Shown: in pieces, positions 8,560 through 18,711 of the stretch
How positions within the stretch are numbered: the stretch's first letter is position 1
Layout: each line of letters starts with the position of its first letter
NCBI GenBank assembly: GCA_963717745.1
Contig: CAVQXJ010000002.1
Coordinates: 124,001-188,000 of the forward strand
Origin: JACCXG01 sp963717745
Lineage (GTDB): Bacteria; Acidobacteriota; Vicinamibacteria; Vicinamibacterales; 2-12-FULL-66-21
Length of the DNA stretch: 64,000 nt
Reading direction: 5' to 3'
Made by a program: the position numbers and the translations under genes
The notes under the pieces: model-generated
Databases searched by the model: none
Seen by the model: only the letters and a program-made list of their open reading frames with translations
Told to the model about the DNA's origin: nothing

Positions 8560-11500
8560 TCACCGCGTGCCCGGCGGCGTAGCAGTCGCGGGCGCGGCGA
8601 GGTCGTTCCAATTCAAGAGCGCGTTGAACACCATGTTGAACTCGCCGTGGTTCTGCCAGCGGTAGATCGGGTTGTTGGCGAACATGATGACGCGGCCTTT
8701 GCCGGTGAACCCGCCGGGGACGTCGATCGCCAGCGGGCGGTCGCGGATTTCATCGGCGCCGCGCATCAGGCCGCTCAGCACGGCGGCGTCGCCGCCGACG
8801 TAGCGGGCGAGTACCGTGCCGCGATCCGACTCGGCCACGCTCAGGAGGGGCTGGCCCTGGATGTATTTGATCGGCATCACTTTGTCGGTGTAGCCGTAGA
8901 ACACCGGATGGTCGAGGCGCAGCACGTCGGCGTTGACGAGCGGACGTGGCGCATAGAAGTTCGCCGAGGTGGTCGCCGACGCGTCGACGGTGCGGGCGAG
9001 CCCGAGATCGGCGGGGAAGCGCGAGGCGGTGCCCATCGTGACCAGCGTGCCGCCGGCGTCCAGGAATCTGGCGAATGCGTCGACGCCGTCGCCGCCCATG
9101 CCGCCGGTGATGTCCGGGGACTCGCCATACATGCCGAGGAACTGGTATTTCGGATCCTTCAGATACGGCACCGGGCGCGCCGCAGGCGGCTGGAAGACGG
9201 ACTGGCGGGTGAGCGTTTGCGTCGGCATCACGATGACGTCGAAGTCGGCGCGCAGGTTGCCCTTGCGCACCCGCTCCTTGTAAATCAGCTCGAACGGAAT
9301 CCCGAACTTGTCGAAGGTGTAGCGGACCCAGCCGATCTCCTGCGTCCCGGTCCACCCCGAGTAGATCGCCACCCGCGGCAGATCGGCCTCGTGCATGGCC
9401 ACGGTGGGTCGCGACGAGACGGCCACTGCGGTCAGCCCCAGCTCCTGCACCGCCGCGCGGGCGGCGGCGAGGTCGGCCGGCGGCGCGATCGCGAACGAGC
9501 CCGCGGGCAGTTCCACGCCTTCGATCGTGACGGCGCGGTCGGTGATCTTCATGGGGACGTTCCGCAGCTTCCAGCGGAATGCCGCCATGTTGGTGGAGCC
9601 GTAGTGCGCGACCAGGAGCCCGGCGGTCCCGCTGCCGCTGACTTTGCCCTGGACGCTCGTCGTGGTCACCGGGGTCATGGCGACGTCGAGGATCGCCTTG
9701 TCCTTGATCTCCCGGACGTCGACCAGCATCGCCAGGCCCATCGTCCAACCGCTGTCGTCGTAGGTGCGGAGGTTGGGATCCGGGTAGCTCTGGCGCTCCA
9801 GCAGGTTCTTGGCGAGACGGCCGTACGGCTGATCGCGCTTGATCACGTACGCGCCGCCCGGGAATTTGCCGTCAGCCAGACTGATCTCGCCGGTGGTCCT
9901 GCCGATTTCGATCCCCTGCGCGCGCAGGATGCGAAGCAGCTCCACCACGCGCGTCATGTCGCGCTGGATCGGGATGACGAAGCCGAACGGCGCCTCGGTC
10001 TTCCCGGACTCGATCGAGTTCCGAGTCTTCTGGTAGAAGTTCTCCAGCACCAGGTTGGGAATCATCGCGGTGAGCTGCAGGCCGGAGAGCACGCCGGTCT
10101 GCATGTAGTTCGCGTTGTTGCGGCGCGACCAGTTGTTCAACGCGCCCGGCGGGATCGGCAGGCCCCGATACCATTCGCGGGGCTGGCTCCCGCCGCGACC
10201 CGTCGGGGCGGCGGTCGCCGCGCCGCGTCCAGGTGGGAGGTCGGCGGTCACTGCTCCACGGCCAGATCCGCCTTGTCCGGCCGCGCCTTGGCGTCCGGTT
10301 GATGGCGCACCAGCGGCCACCGGCGCAGCGGATGGTGGCGGCGTGGGCGTCGTCCGGGAACCAGCCGCCGCGGGCGCGGACGGCGCTGCCGCGGGCGGCG
10401 GCACCACGGCGGGAGGCGTGATCTCGCTGCCCCCCTGCGTTTCGTACATCCGCATCATGCCGTTGTGGTTGTAAGCCACCGATCCCAGGTAGCCCGGCGA
10501 CCATCCGTCCATGAAGGCATGGGTGTACACACCCGGCATGCCCCACTTGGTCATCTGCGCGAGCTCGAAGTTCGAGAAGAACGGCAGCTCGGCGAACAGG
10601 ATTGGATCGAGATTCGGGTTCTGCGGAGCGGCGCCGCTGTAGGTGTAGAGCAGCGGCTGCGATTCGTGCAGGTCGTGCATGATCGGCGGATGCGCGGTGA
10701 AGTACCAATCGGTGATCGCGCGCATCGACACCTGCGACAGATTGATGTCGCGATTGTTGTCATGAAAGACGTACTTGCCCCAGTACGGCACCCCCGGTGT
10801 GCCGCCGCGCCCGCCACCGCCGCCGGCGGTGGTCTCGGCACCTTGACCCGGTTCGGCCTGGCCGCCACGGCCGCCGGCCGGGAGCTGCAGCTCGCGATTG
10901 CGATAGAACCAGTCGACGTTGCGATCGCGGCCGTCGGGATCGGCGACCGGAGTGATCGATACGTAGACGTTGTCGCGAATCTGCCGGATGAGCGGTGACG
11001 TCTCGGTCGCCAGCCGATAGGCGAGCTCCATCAGCATTTCTGAAGGGCCGGTCTCGCCGCTGTGCAGCCCTCCCATCAGGTGGTATTGCGGCTTGGTGGC
11101 GGCGAGCAGCTGCCGGATCTCGGCGTCGGAGCTGCGGCGCGGATCCGCCAGCCGCGCCAGGTTGTCGCGATTCTTTTGGAGCGCCTCGAGGTTGGCGTCC
11201 GAGGAGATCCAGACCACCACCAGCTCGCGATTCTCGTCGGACCCACCGATCGGCTCGATCCTCACGCGTCCCGGCAGCGCGGTCTCGAGCGCGCGGTAGT
11301 ACTTCACGATGTCGGCGTAATAGGTGAGCTTGGCGGGGGCGCCGACGTGATAGCCGAGCACGTCCTTGGGCGACGGTACGCCTTTGACCTTCGGCAGATG
11401 ATCGACGAGCGGGCTGCTGAAATAGGGCTGCGTCGTCCACTCCCTGACCGATGTGGCGAAGTCCTCGTCTTGCGCCTGCGCGGGATCGCGTGTCTCCGTG

Positions 11501-11583
11501 ACCATCTGTTGCGCCGGCATCGCCACGACGGCGAACGCGAGCGCGAGCACGACGAGCGTCCAGCGTCGGGAAGCGGGCGGCAT
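8560..11583 (-). CDS. M14-family zinc carboxypeptidase, large secreted form
   Basis: About 1007 aa from ATG 11583. Signal peptide MPPASRRWTLVVLALAFAVV, then an M14 domain: zinc ligands in GGLHSGETG (HxxE) and the later His in IMHDLHESQPL, with a substrate-region motif TPVADPDGRDRN. The catalytic half is interrupted by Ala/Pro/Gly-rich linkers (around residues 260-290 and 410-500, e.g. PPPAAAPSAPAAAGSR). The second half contains a glutamine-amidotransferase-like fold (YSGWTGTQEIGWVRYTFDKF). Such proteins are frequent in Acidobacteriota and process peptides outside the cell. Convergent with the VWA gene. Confidence 0.85.
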   Translation of the reverse strand: MPPASRRWTLVVLALAFAVVAMPAQQMVTETRDPAQAQDEDFATSVREWTTQPYFSSPLVDHLPKVKGVPSPKDVLGYHVGAPAKLTYYADIVKYYRALETALPGRVRIEPIGGSDENRELVVVWISSDANLEALQKNRDNLARLADPRRSSDAEIRQLLAATKPQYHLMGGLHSGETGPSEMLMELAYRLATETSPLIRQIRDNVYVSITPVADPDGRDRNVDWFYRNRELQLPAGGRGGQAEPGQGAETTAGGGGGRGGTPGVPYWGKYVFHDNNRDINLSQVSMRAITDWYFTAHPPIMHDLHESQPLLYTYSGAAPQNPNLDPILFAELPFFSNFELAQMTKWGMPGVYTHAFMDGWSPGYLGSVAYNHNGMMRMYETQGGSEITPPAVVPPPAAAPSAPAAAGSRTTPTPPPSAAPVAAGAPSTGRQGAAGQGGSGRGAVTADLPPGRGAATAAPTGRGGSQPREWYRGLPIPPGALNNWSRRNNANYMQTGVLSGLQLTAMIPNLVLENFYQKTRNSIESGKTEAPFGFVIPIQRDMTRVVELLRILRAQGIEIGRTTGEISLADGKFPGGAYVIKRDQPYGRLAKNLLERQSYPDPNLRTYDDSGWTMGLAMLVDVREIKDKAILDVAMTPVTTTSVQGKVSGSGTAGLLVAHYGSTNMAAFRWKLRNVPMKITDRAVTIEGVELPAGSFAIAPPADLAAARAAVQELGLTAVAVSSRPTVAMHEADLPRVAIYSGWTGTQEIGWVRYTFDKFGIPFELIYKERVRKGNLRADFDVIVMPTQTLTRQSVFQPPAARPVPYLKDPKYQFLGMYGESPDITGGMGGDGVDAFARFLDAGGTLVTMGTASRFPADLGLARTVDASATTSANFYAPRPLVNADVLRLDHPVFYGYTDKVMPIKYIQGQPLLSVAESDRGTVLARYVGGDAAVLSGLMRGADEIRDRPLAIDVPGGFTGKGRVIMFANNPIYRWQNHGEFNMVFNALLNWNDLAAPATATPPGTR

Positions 11584-11650
11584 GGAATGAGGCTCCTGGG
11601 GAACGCGCGGTGAAGCTCGGAATCTTAACAGCTTGTGCGAGGATATCGCC

Positions 11651-12124
11651 ATGCACACACCCGCACTCTTGCTGCTGATCGCGCTGTTCCTGCCGGTGAA
11701 TCAGGACCGCCCCGCGGCGGCCCGCGGAACGCTCGCACAGATGGCGTGGCTGGCCGGCGACTGGGCCGGCACGATGGGCCGCGCGTCGATCGAAGAGCGG
11801 TGGACGCCCGCGGCCGGCGGGGCGATGCTGGCGGTGGCGCGCACTGTAACGGACGATCGCCTGGCCGCGTTCGAGTTCCTGCGAATCGTCGAGCGCGCCG
11901 GCAGCCTGGTGTACATCGCCCAGCCGAATGGCCGGCCGCCCACCGAGTTCACCTTGACGCAGATCACCGCCGACAGCGCGACGTTCGAGAACCCGAGCCA
12001 CGATTTTCCGAAGATGGTTCGCTACACGCGGCGGCCGGACGGCAGCCTCGAGGCGCGGGTGAGCGGCGCCGGCGGGGAGCGGCCCCAGACGTTCGTGTTC
12101 GCGCGTCAGGTAGCGAAGCACTGA
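11651..12124 (+). CDS. Exported DUF6265-like protein
   Basis: 157 aa with a signal peptide (MHTPALLLLIALFLPVNQ). The mature part starts LAQMAWLAGDWAGTMGRASI and contains ERWTPAAGGAMLAVARTV and FENPSHDFPKMVRYTR, which match the lipocalin-like family of secreted proteins annotated DUF6265 in many bacteria. Biochemical role unknown; the fold suggests a small-ligand binder. It is divergent from the M14 peptidase gene (68 bp between starts) and followed 2 bp later by a small soluble protein gene. Confidence 0.65.
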   Translation: MHTPALLLLIALFLPVNQDRPAAARGTLAQMAWLAGDWAGTMGRASIEERWTPAAGGAMLAVARTVTDDRLAAFEFLRIVERAGSLVYIAQPNGRPPTEFTLTQITADSATFENPSHDFPKMVRYTRRPDGSLEARVSGAGGERPQTFVFARQVAKH

Positions 12125-12126
12125 GC

Positions 12127-12420
12127 ATGACACTCGATGAATTCCGGCAGTCGTTGACCGGGGCCGCACCGCCCGCTGATCTCCCCGCGGCCCTGCAGGC
12201 CCTCTGGCACGATGGGCGAGGCGACTGGGAGGCGGCCCACAACGTCGCCCAAGACGTCCCCGATCCCGACGGCGCCTGGGTCCATGCCTATTTGCATCGC
12301 AAGGAAGGGGACGCGGGCAACGCCGCGTATTGGTACCGGCGCGCGTCGCAGCCGGTGTGCCGCCAGTCGCTCGATGCCGAGTGGGCCGCGATCGTCGAGG
12401 CGTTCCTCAGCCGGGACTAG
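12127..12420 (+). CDS. Small hypothetical helical protein
   Basis: 97 aa starting MTLDEFRQSLTG, two bases after the stop of the DUF6265-like gene, so probably co-transcribed. The sequence ALWHDGRGDWEAAHNVAQD...WVHAYLHRKEGDAGNAAYWY reads like a single TPR/Sel1-type helical hairpin protein; similar short proteins occur widely without a known function. Cytoplasmic, no signal. Its last 14 bases overlap the convergent beta-lactamase-like gene. Confidence 0.65.
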   Translation: MTLDEFRQSLTGAAPPADLPAALQALWHDGRGDWEAAHNVAQDVPDPDGAWVHAYLHRKEGDAGNAAYWYRRASQPVCRQSLDAEWAAIVEAFLSRD

Positions 12421-13258
12421 TTCCCTCCCCGCCGTCCCCTGCGGCGAGCAGGCCTCGCTGCTCGAACACCCGCGCGGACACGTCGGCGATCGGCGCGTAG
12501 CGCTCGGCGGTGGTTCCGGCACATCCCGTCAACACCGCCAGGACATACGGCGCGCGGCCGGGCAGGAACACGATCCCGGCGTCGTGCGTCGCGGTGGAGA
12601 TTTCGCCGGTCTTGTGCGCAATCCGGGCCGCCGCGCGGATCGCGGGTGGCAGGCCCGCGGGTATGCCGCTGCGGGAGGTCTGCCCGCACAGGATGTCGAG
12701 CATGCCGGCGGTGTGGGCCTTCGAAGCGAACCGGCCGTCGAGGATCGCCCGCAGCAGCCCGGCCAGGCCATTCGCCGTGACCCGGTTCGAGAGGCCCGCC
12801 TCGAACGCGCGATCGTCTTCGACGCCGCGCACCAGGTCCACGCCCGTCGATTCATCGATCCGCGCAGCTGCGAGGATCCGCCTCGCACGTCCGACGCCCA
12901 CGAAGTCGAGCAGCACGTTGGTGGCGAGGTTGCCGCTGACGACGATCATCCGGCGCGCAAGGTCGGATACCGGGAGCGTCCGGCCGATCGACGCATGCGT
13001 GTCGGCGTCGGTGTCGCGCGCCGCCTGCACGCTGAACGGCGTGCCGCCGGTCGCGCTGGGAAAGACGTTGCGGACCAGCAGCCGATGTCCCGGGTCGAGC
13101 CGCTCTTCTTCGAGCGTCCGGTAGACACAGGCGAGGATCGCGATCTTGATGGTGCTGGCGGCGTGGAACCAGCGGTCGCCGTCGACGGTCCACGACGTGC
13201 CGGTCTGGTAGTCGAAGACCGCGGCACTCACCGGCGACATGGTCAGACCATAGCGCAA
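12407..13258 (-). CDS. Class A beta-lactamase-like serine hydrolase without signal peptide
   Basis: 283 aa (an internal ATG at 13240 is equally likely). Active-site motifs of class A/penicillin-recognising enzymes are present: SxxK in HAASTIKIAIL, SGN in VVSGNLATNVL (in place of SDN) and KTG in AHKTGEISTATHDAG. A class A-type omega-loop Glu is not obvious, so beta-lactam turnover may be poor. The protein begins at the first beta strand (MSPVSAAVFDYQTGTSW), without signal peptide or first helix, and so is predicted cytoplasmic. The start lies 22 bp from the divergent membrane-protein gene. Confidence 0.7.
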   Translation of the reverse strand: MRYGLTMSPVSAAVFDYQTGTSWTVDGDRWFHAASTIKIAILACVYRTLEEERLDPGHRLLVRNVFPSATGGTPFSVQAARDTDADTHASIGRTLPVSDLARRMIVVSGNLATNVLLDFVGVGRARRILAAARIDESTGVDLVRGVEDDRAFEAGLSNRVTANGLAGLLRAILDGRFASKAHTAGMLDILCGQTSRSGIPAGLPPAIRAAARIAHKTGEISTATHDAGIVFLPGRAPYVLAVLTGCAGTTAERYAPIADVSARVFEQRGLLAAGDGGEGTSPG

Positions 13259-13280
13259 GACGTTACAATACCGACCTTCG

Positions 13281-15552
13281 ATGCGACCTCGTGTGGCGTT
13301 CGGCCTTGCCGCCGGACTCTATCTCCTGCTCACCATCGCGCTCACCTGGCCCCTTCTGCTGCATCCGGGCAGCCGTGTGCCGAACGATCTGGGTGATTCG
13401 CTGCTGAACATGTTCATCCTGGCGTGGGACGCGCGTCAGGTGCCGTTCACGCCGCAGTGGTGGCATCTGCCGCAGTTCTTTCCGATCCCGGGCGCGATGG
13501 CGTTTTCCGAGCACCTGCTCGGGCTGTCGATCATCGCCACCCCGATCATTGTCACGACCGGGAACGTGCTGCTGGCCTACAACGCCGCGTTCTTCCTGTC
13601 GTTCCCGCTGTGCGCGATCGGCGCGCACCTGCTCACCTACCAGATCTCGAAGCGCCACGACCTCGCGCTGGTGGCCGGGCTCGCCTACGGCTTTGCGCCC
13701 TACCGGATGGCGCAGTTCGCGCACGTGCAGGTGCTGTCCAGTTATTGGATGCCGTTCGCGCTTGCTCGGGCTCCACCTCTACGTGCAGGACCCGCGCTGG
13801 CGGTATCTCGCCCTGTTCGCGGTCTCGTGGTATTGCCAGGCGCTCGCCTGCGGTTACTACTTCTTCTACCTGTCCGCCCTGGTGGGGCTGTGGCTGCTCT
13901 GGTTCGCGGTCGGACGGATCCGGTGGGTGGACTTCGGACGTCTGATGATCGCCTGGGGCGCCGCCGTCGTCGCGTTCCTGCCAATCGCGTTCGGGTACCT
14001 GAAATACTCGAGCGCATACGGGCTGCGCCGGTGGCCCCTCGAGATCCAGTCGTTCAGCGCCGACGTCGCGAGCGTGCTCAAGGCGTCGGGCAATCTCAGG
14101 CTCTGGGGTTGGCTGAACGTCGTGGATCGCCCGGAGTCGGCGCTGTTTCCCGGTCTCGCCCTCATCACGATCCTCACGGTGGGGATCGTGCTCGCGTGGT
14201 CGACCGCCGCGAAGGGCAACCTGCAGCGGCTCCGGGCGACGCGGATCCTGCTCGCCGCTGCAATTGTCTTCGCCCTGGTTGCCGCCACTCCGCTCTGGCT
14301 CGGTCCCTGGAAAATCGACCTGTTCGGCATCCGGCTGCTGTCAGTGCGGACGCCGCACAAACCGTTCTCGGTGGCGGTCCTGCTCGCCGGGGTCGCGCTC
14401 GTGCTCCACCCGTCGATCCGCGCCGGGTGGGGGCGGCGATCGTCGCTGGCGTTCTACACGCTTGCGGCCGTCGCGATGTGGTTGTTCTGCCTCGGACCGG
14501 CGCCCACCCTGATGGGACAGCCGATCCTCTACAAGGCGCCCTACGCCTGGCTGATGATGGTCCCGGGGGTGGAGGGCGTGCGGGTGCCGGCGCGCTTCTG
14601 GGTGCTGGCGACCTTGTGTCTGGCGGTGGCCGGAGCGCTGGCGCTCGGATATATCGTCGAGCGATGGACGCGTCTCCGCCGTCCGCTGGTCGCGCTCGTC
14701 TCGGCGCTCCTGGTGATCGAGGCCTGGCCGACCGCGTTGCCGCTGATTCCGCCGCCGGACTGGCGGCCGTCTCAGACCTCGGCGGCGTCGCGGCTCGAGC
14801 TGCCCATGGGATCGGTGCCCGATCTGATCGCGCTCTACCGCGCGACGCAGCATCGGCGCCCCATGGTCAACGGCTACAGCGGTTACTTCGCGCCGCACTA
14901 CGGCGCGCTGCAGGAACTGCTGGCACGAAAGAACCCCGCCGCACTCGGTCATCTGGCGTCGTTCGGTGAGCTCGAGGTCGTGGTGAACCATTCCGGCGAC
15001 GAGGATCGCGGCTGGCGCACGTTCCTCAGCGGCCAGCCGGGCGCGCAGGTCGCCGGCGAGACCCAGGACTACACGGTCTACCGGATGCCGCAGCGCGACG
15101 ACCGCTTGCGCGTCCCGCAGTTCTCGGCCGGCTCGCTCAACCCGGCGCGGATTCGCGCGTCGCTCGCCGAGGACCGGGTCAATCAGATGACCGACGGCAA
15201 CCTGATCACGCGGTGGGATACGGCCGGCCCTCAGGACCCCACCAACGTCGTCACCGTCGATCTCGGCGCGCCGAAGCAGGTCGAGGGCATCGAAACGCAG
15301 ATCGGCGGGTATCTCGCCGACTTCCCCCGCGGTTTCGCGGTCGACCTCTCGGAGGATGGCTCAACCTGGACGACCGCCTGGGAAGGGGAGCCCGCGCTCA
15401 TGGCCTATGTGGCCGCCCTCGAAATCCCCCGGACGGTGCCGCTTCGCTTTCCGCTCGGCAACCGCCGCGCTCAGTACATCCGGATGCGTCAGACCGGCGC
15501 CGATCGGGTCTACTACTGGTCAATCGCCGAGCTGAAAGTCTACGGCTCCTAG
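13281..15552 (+). CDS. Large polytopic membrane protein with C-terminal discoidin-like domain, one frameshift
   Basis: About 756 aa after restoring the frame near 13761 (SSYWMPFAL to LLGLHLYVQ). The first ~480 residues hold some 10-12 transmembrane helices with extracytoplasmic loops, as in YfhO/GT-C-type lipid-linked glycosyltransferases or O-antigen membrane proteins; DSLLNMFILAWD near the start supplies an acidic first loop. The last ~140 residues (VNQMTDGNLITRWDTAG...VVTVDLGAPKQVEGIETQ) match an F5/8 type C (discoidin) carbohydrate-binding domain. It probably transfers or modifies a surface sugar. A TACAAT -10 (13264-13269) lies 11 nt before the ATG. Confidence 0.7.
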
Positions 15553-15566
15553 CCGCCCGAGCTCGT

Positions 15567-15710
15567 CAAATCCCAAGCTCCAAGCTCCAAATCCCAACCA
15601 CTCCCAATTCCCAAGCCCCAACGAAGCCCTGGCTTCCCACGCGGGTTGTTTGGGAATTGATTGGGACTTGTGGGAGTGGTTGGAGCTTGGGATTTGGAGC
15701 TTGGGATTTG
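15567..15710. repeat. GGGATTTGGAGCTTGGGA palindromic repeat, copy 1
   Basis: Left arm reads CAAATCCCAAGCTCCAAGC..., right arm ...GGAGCTTGGGATTTG; the arms are imperfect inverted repeats of about 45-55 bp built from the words CCAAATCCCAA and GGAGCTTGGGATT. Related elements lie at 33801-33992 and 36985-37160. It starts 15 bp after the stop of the membrane-protein gene and ends 60 bp before the LysM gene. Confidence 0.85.
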
Positions 15711-15770
15711 TCACCCCCGCTCGCCCTCCGCGGATCCACCCTTGCAATTGAACGAGGGGAGGCAAAATAC

Positions 15771-16160
15771 ATGGGACTTCGAGACAAGTACGCGTACGCC
15801 ATTTCGCAGGCGAAAGGGAAGTTCGACGGCGGTGCCGAGGAGCGCGACGGCAAGCTCTACTTCACCGGCAGTGTGAAGACGGAGAACGAAAAGAATGAAA
15901 TCTGGACCGCGATCAAGACCATCCCCGACTGGAAGGACGAGATCGTCGCGGACATCAAGGTGACGGGGGGCCCGGCCGCCGCGGCGCCCGCGGCCGCCGC
16001 GAAGACCTATACCGTGAAGGCCGGCGATACGCTCAGCGCCATCGCCAAGGCGGAACTGGGCAACGCAAACGCTTACATGAAGATCTTCGAGGCGAATCGC
16101 GATCAGCTGAGCGATCCCGACAAGATCAAGCCGGGTCAGGTGCTCAAGATCCCGGCATAA
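15771..16160 (+). CDS. BON-LysM protein (Kbp/YgaU-like)
   Basis: 129 aa. A short N-terminal BON-like domain (GGAEERDGKLYFTGSVKTEN...VADIKVTG) is joined by an alanine-rich linker to a LysM domain (TYTVKAGDTLSAIAKAELGN...NRDQLSDPDKIKPGQVLKIP). This two-domain order is that of the Escherichia coli potassium-binding protein Kbp/YgaU. There is no signal peptide, as in Kbp. A purine-rich ribosome-binding site (GAGGGGAGG) precedes ATG 15771. Likely role: potassium or osmotic stress response. Confidence 0.85.
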   Translation: MGLRDKYAYAISQAKGKFDGGAEERDGKLYFTGSVKTENEKNEIWTAIKTIPDWKDEIVADIKVTGGPAAAAPAAAAKTYTVKAGDTLSAIAKAELGNANAYMKIFEANRDQLSDPDKIKPGQVLKIPA

Positions 16161-16432
16161 GGACCGGTCGCGGCCGAAGGTCTCGGGGCTCAGGGTTCCG
16201 TCGGACCCGAGTCCTGGACCTGCCGGCCGGGTCCCCGAGGCGGCGCCGGGCCGGTTCGGAGGGCGTTGTATACTCTCCGGGCTACAGGACAGCGGGCGAA
16301 CCCGGTTTCCCGGATTCTCAGCCACCGCAACGGCGAGCAGGCGTGCTCGACCGTCCGACCAGCGCGAGTGGCGTCCGTCCGTCACGTCATCCCGGTCAGC
16401 CACTGCGAGGCTGCGTTCAGGAGCTGGCATCC

Positions 16433-16795
16433 GTGGCCCCGTGCACAGTGTTCGTCGTCGAAGACGATATCGATACCCGCGACATGATGGGCCGGTTCCT
16501 GGAGCTGGAAGGCTTCAGTGTGGAAGTGGCCGCCAACGGCAAGCAGGCGCTCGAGCGTCTGAACGCCGGAATCCACCCCTGCGTCATCCTCCTCGATCTG
16601 ATGATGCCGGTGATGGACGGCTGGCAGTTCCGCTCGCAGCAGGTAAAGGACGCGTCGCTCGCGTCGATTCCGGTCATCGTGGTGTCGGCGGCCGGCAAGG
16701 ACCGGATTGCCGACATCGAGGCCAACGCCTACCTGTCCAAACCCGTCGATCTCGAGCAGCTCCTCGCCGAGGTCACTCAATACTGCTCTGAATAG
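16433..16795 (+). CDS. Single-domain response regulator
   Basis: About 120 aa, CheY-like: acidic pocket VVEDDIDTRD, phosphoacceptor Asp in VILLDLMMPVMDGW, Thr/Ser position in IVVSAAGKD and Lys in YLSKPVDLEQLL. No output domain. GTG 16433 is chosen because it directly precedes the fold; upstream in-frame starts would add a non-conserved tail. Its 3' end overlaps the convergent L,D-transpeptidase gene by 23 bp. The preceding 16161-16432 shows a possible -10 (TATACT, 16269-16274) and no gene. Confidence 0.8.
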   Translation: MAPCTVFVVEDDIDTRDMMGRFLELEGFSVEVAANGKQALERLNAGIHPCVILLDLMMPVMDGWQFRSQQVKDASLASIPVIVVSAAGKDRIADIEANAYLSKPVDLEQLLAEVTQYCSE

Positions 16796-18510
16796 GTCCA
16801 CCCACCCGAGGCCGGTTGTTGGCGCTGGCCGCGGCGGCCGCGGTCTTCCGCAGCCGGGACAGCCGATCGGCCAGCAGCGTGCTGAGGCGACCGTCGATGC
16901 CGTAGACGTCGCGGCGGAACTGGAGCACGCCGTCGGCCGAGACCCGTGCGGTCCAGTAACCGAGATACACGGGAATCGCCGTACGCAGCTTCACGGTGCG
17001 TTCTTCGGCGGCGTTCATCGCCTCCTGGATCTTCTCCCGCGTCCAGTCCGGCTGATCGCGGAGCACGTATTCGGCGAGCGCGGTCGGATTCTCGAGCCGC
17101 ACGCAGCCGTGGCTGAAGGATCGGCTCGCCCGGGCGAACAACGAATCGGCCGGCGTGTCGTGCAGGTAGACATTGAACTGGTTCGGGAACATGAACTTCA
17201 CGAGCCCGAGCGAATTGTGCGCGCCGGGCCGCTGTCGAAACCGGTATTTGCTCGGATCGGCGAGATCGATCGACGACGGATCGATTGGGGTGCCGGTGGT
17301 ATCCACGACTTCCATGTTGCTGCGCTCGAGGAAGCCGGGGTCCTTCAGCACTTCCGGCAACGTCTCTCCCTGCGCGATGTCGGGCGGCACGTTCCAGTAC
17401 GGGCTGAATACCAGGTAGGTCATCTCGTCGGCGAAGATCGGCGTCTGCGTGTCCTTCTTGCCGACGACGACGCGCATGGTGAGAGGGACCTGGTTGCGGT
17501 CCCAGACTTCCAGGCGGTATTCGGGGATGTTGACGAGAATGTGCCGCTCGCCGAGGTCCCGCGGGAGCCAGCGCCAGCGCTCGAGATTGAGCGCGATCTG
17601 GCTGATGCGCTGCTCGAGTGGCACGTTCATCTCCGCGATCGTCGCCGCCGACACGACCCCGTCGTCGGTCAGACCATGACGGCGCTGAAAGCGCTTGACC
17701 GATTCCTGGAGCTCGACCGAGTACGCGAGCATCTCCAGTGACTGCGGCTCCGGTGTAGTCGCCCGACGCGGACAGCCGCCCGGCAATCATCGCGACCGCG
17801 GGACTCTTCTGACCCGGCTTCAGCTTCGCAGTAGCGGGAACGACGGGCCAGCCACTCTTGGCGGCCTGCGCGCGATACTCGCCGAGCGCCTTCCGGAGCC
17901 CCTGGTATTGCGGATTCTCGGGCGTGAGCTCGCGCAGCGACTTCTCGATGCGATTGTTCTGCAGCGCTTCCTCGAGACGCGCCGTGGCATCGAACTTCTC
18001 CGGACGAATCTGCCAGCTCTTGTCTGCCTGCGCCAGGTCCGACAGTCCGTCGGCAAGGTCGGAGGCGTATTTCAGATACAAGTAGGTCAGCCAGACGTCC
18101 TGCTCGCCGGCCTCAGCCGGCTCGAATCCCTTCTTCGACAGGAATCCTTTCGACGCAATCTGATGCTTCTGTTCGAGCAGGGCGAGGTTATAGAGCTGCG
18201 GATCGAGGCCTTCGAGGGGGGCGCTGTTCAGCGCGGCGAACAGTTCGGCCACGTGGGGGTGCGGGTTCGTTCCATCGATCCACGCCGGCTGGTGCTGGCG
18301 ACGCTCGTAGAATTGCTTGGTGAGCTGCCACAGCTTCCTGCCTTCGGCGTCGGCGGTGACATACGGCGGACGCGCCTGCGCGAGCGTGCGCTGGAGCGAT
18401 GCGCGCACCTCGGATTTTTCCGCTGCTCCCGCGCTGCAACCGGCGGCGAGCAGCAGCGCCGCTGTCAGCGTCATCGTCGTCGTAACCACACGCGCTGACC
18501 TGATCCCCAT
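16773..18510 (-). CDS. L,D-transpeptidase of the YcbB/LdtD type, one frameshift
   Basis: About 578 aa once the frame is restored near 17752 (RLSASGDYT to PEPQSLEMLAYS). It starts MGIRSARVV at 18510 with a lipoprotein signal (LLLAAGC). Order: scaffold region, peptidoglycan-binding domain (VELQESVKRFQRRHGLTDDG), then a YkuD catalytic domain with the active-site Cys in RSFSHGCVRLENP. It forms 3-3 cross-links in peptidoglycan or attaches proteins to it, in the periplasm; carbapenems but not most penicillins inhibit the family. Length agrees with E. coli YcbB (615 aa). Confidence 0.88.
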
Positions 18511-18711
18511 GGGCCCCCCCAGGCCGCGATCTCGCGGCACCACCGGAAGCCTTCAGAGCAAGGGGGGTGCCGTCCGACTGAGCCGCGCAAATCCGCGATT
18601 TACCGTGATTTATGACGACACGGCGATGATCCGGGCGGAAGTGTAACGTTGCCTACACACTCCAGAACAGGAAGCGGCCGGCGAAAACGGCGAGCTGAAG
18701 CGGAAGAGCCG

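Noticed and set aside
8647..10302. 551-codon open frame on the plus strand
   Set aside because: Antisense to the M14 carboxypeptidase; amino-acid composition is that of a GC-rich shadow frame.
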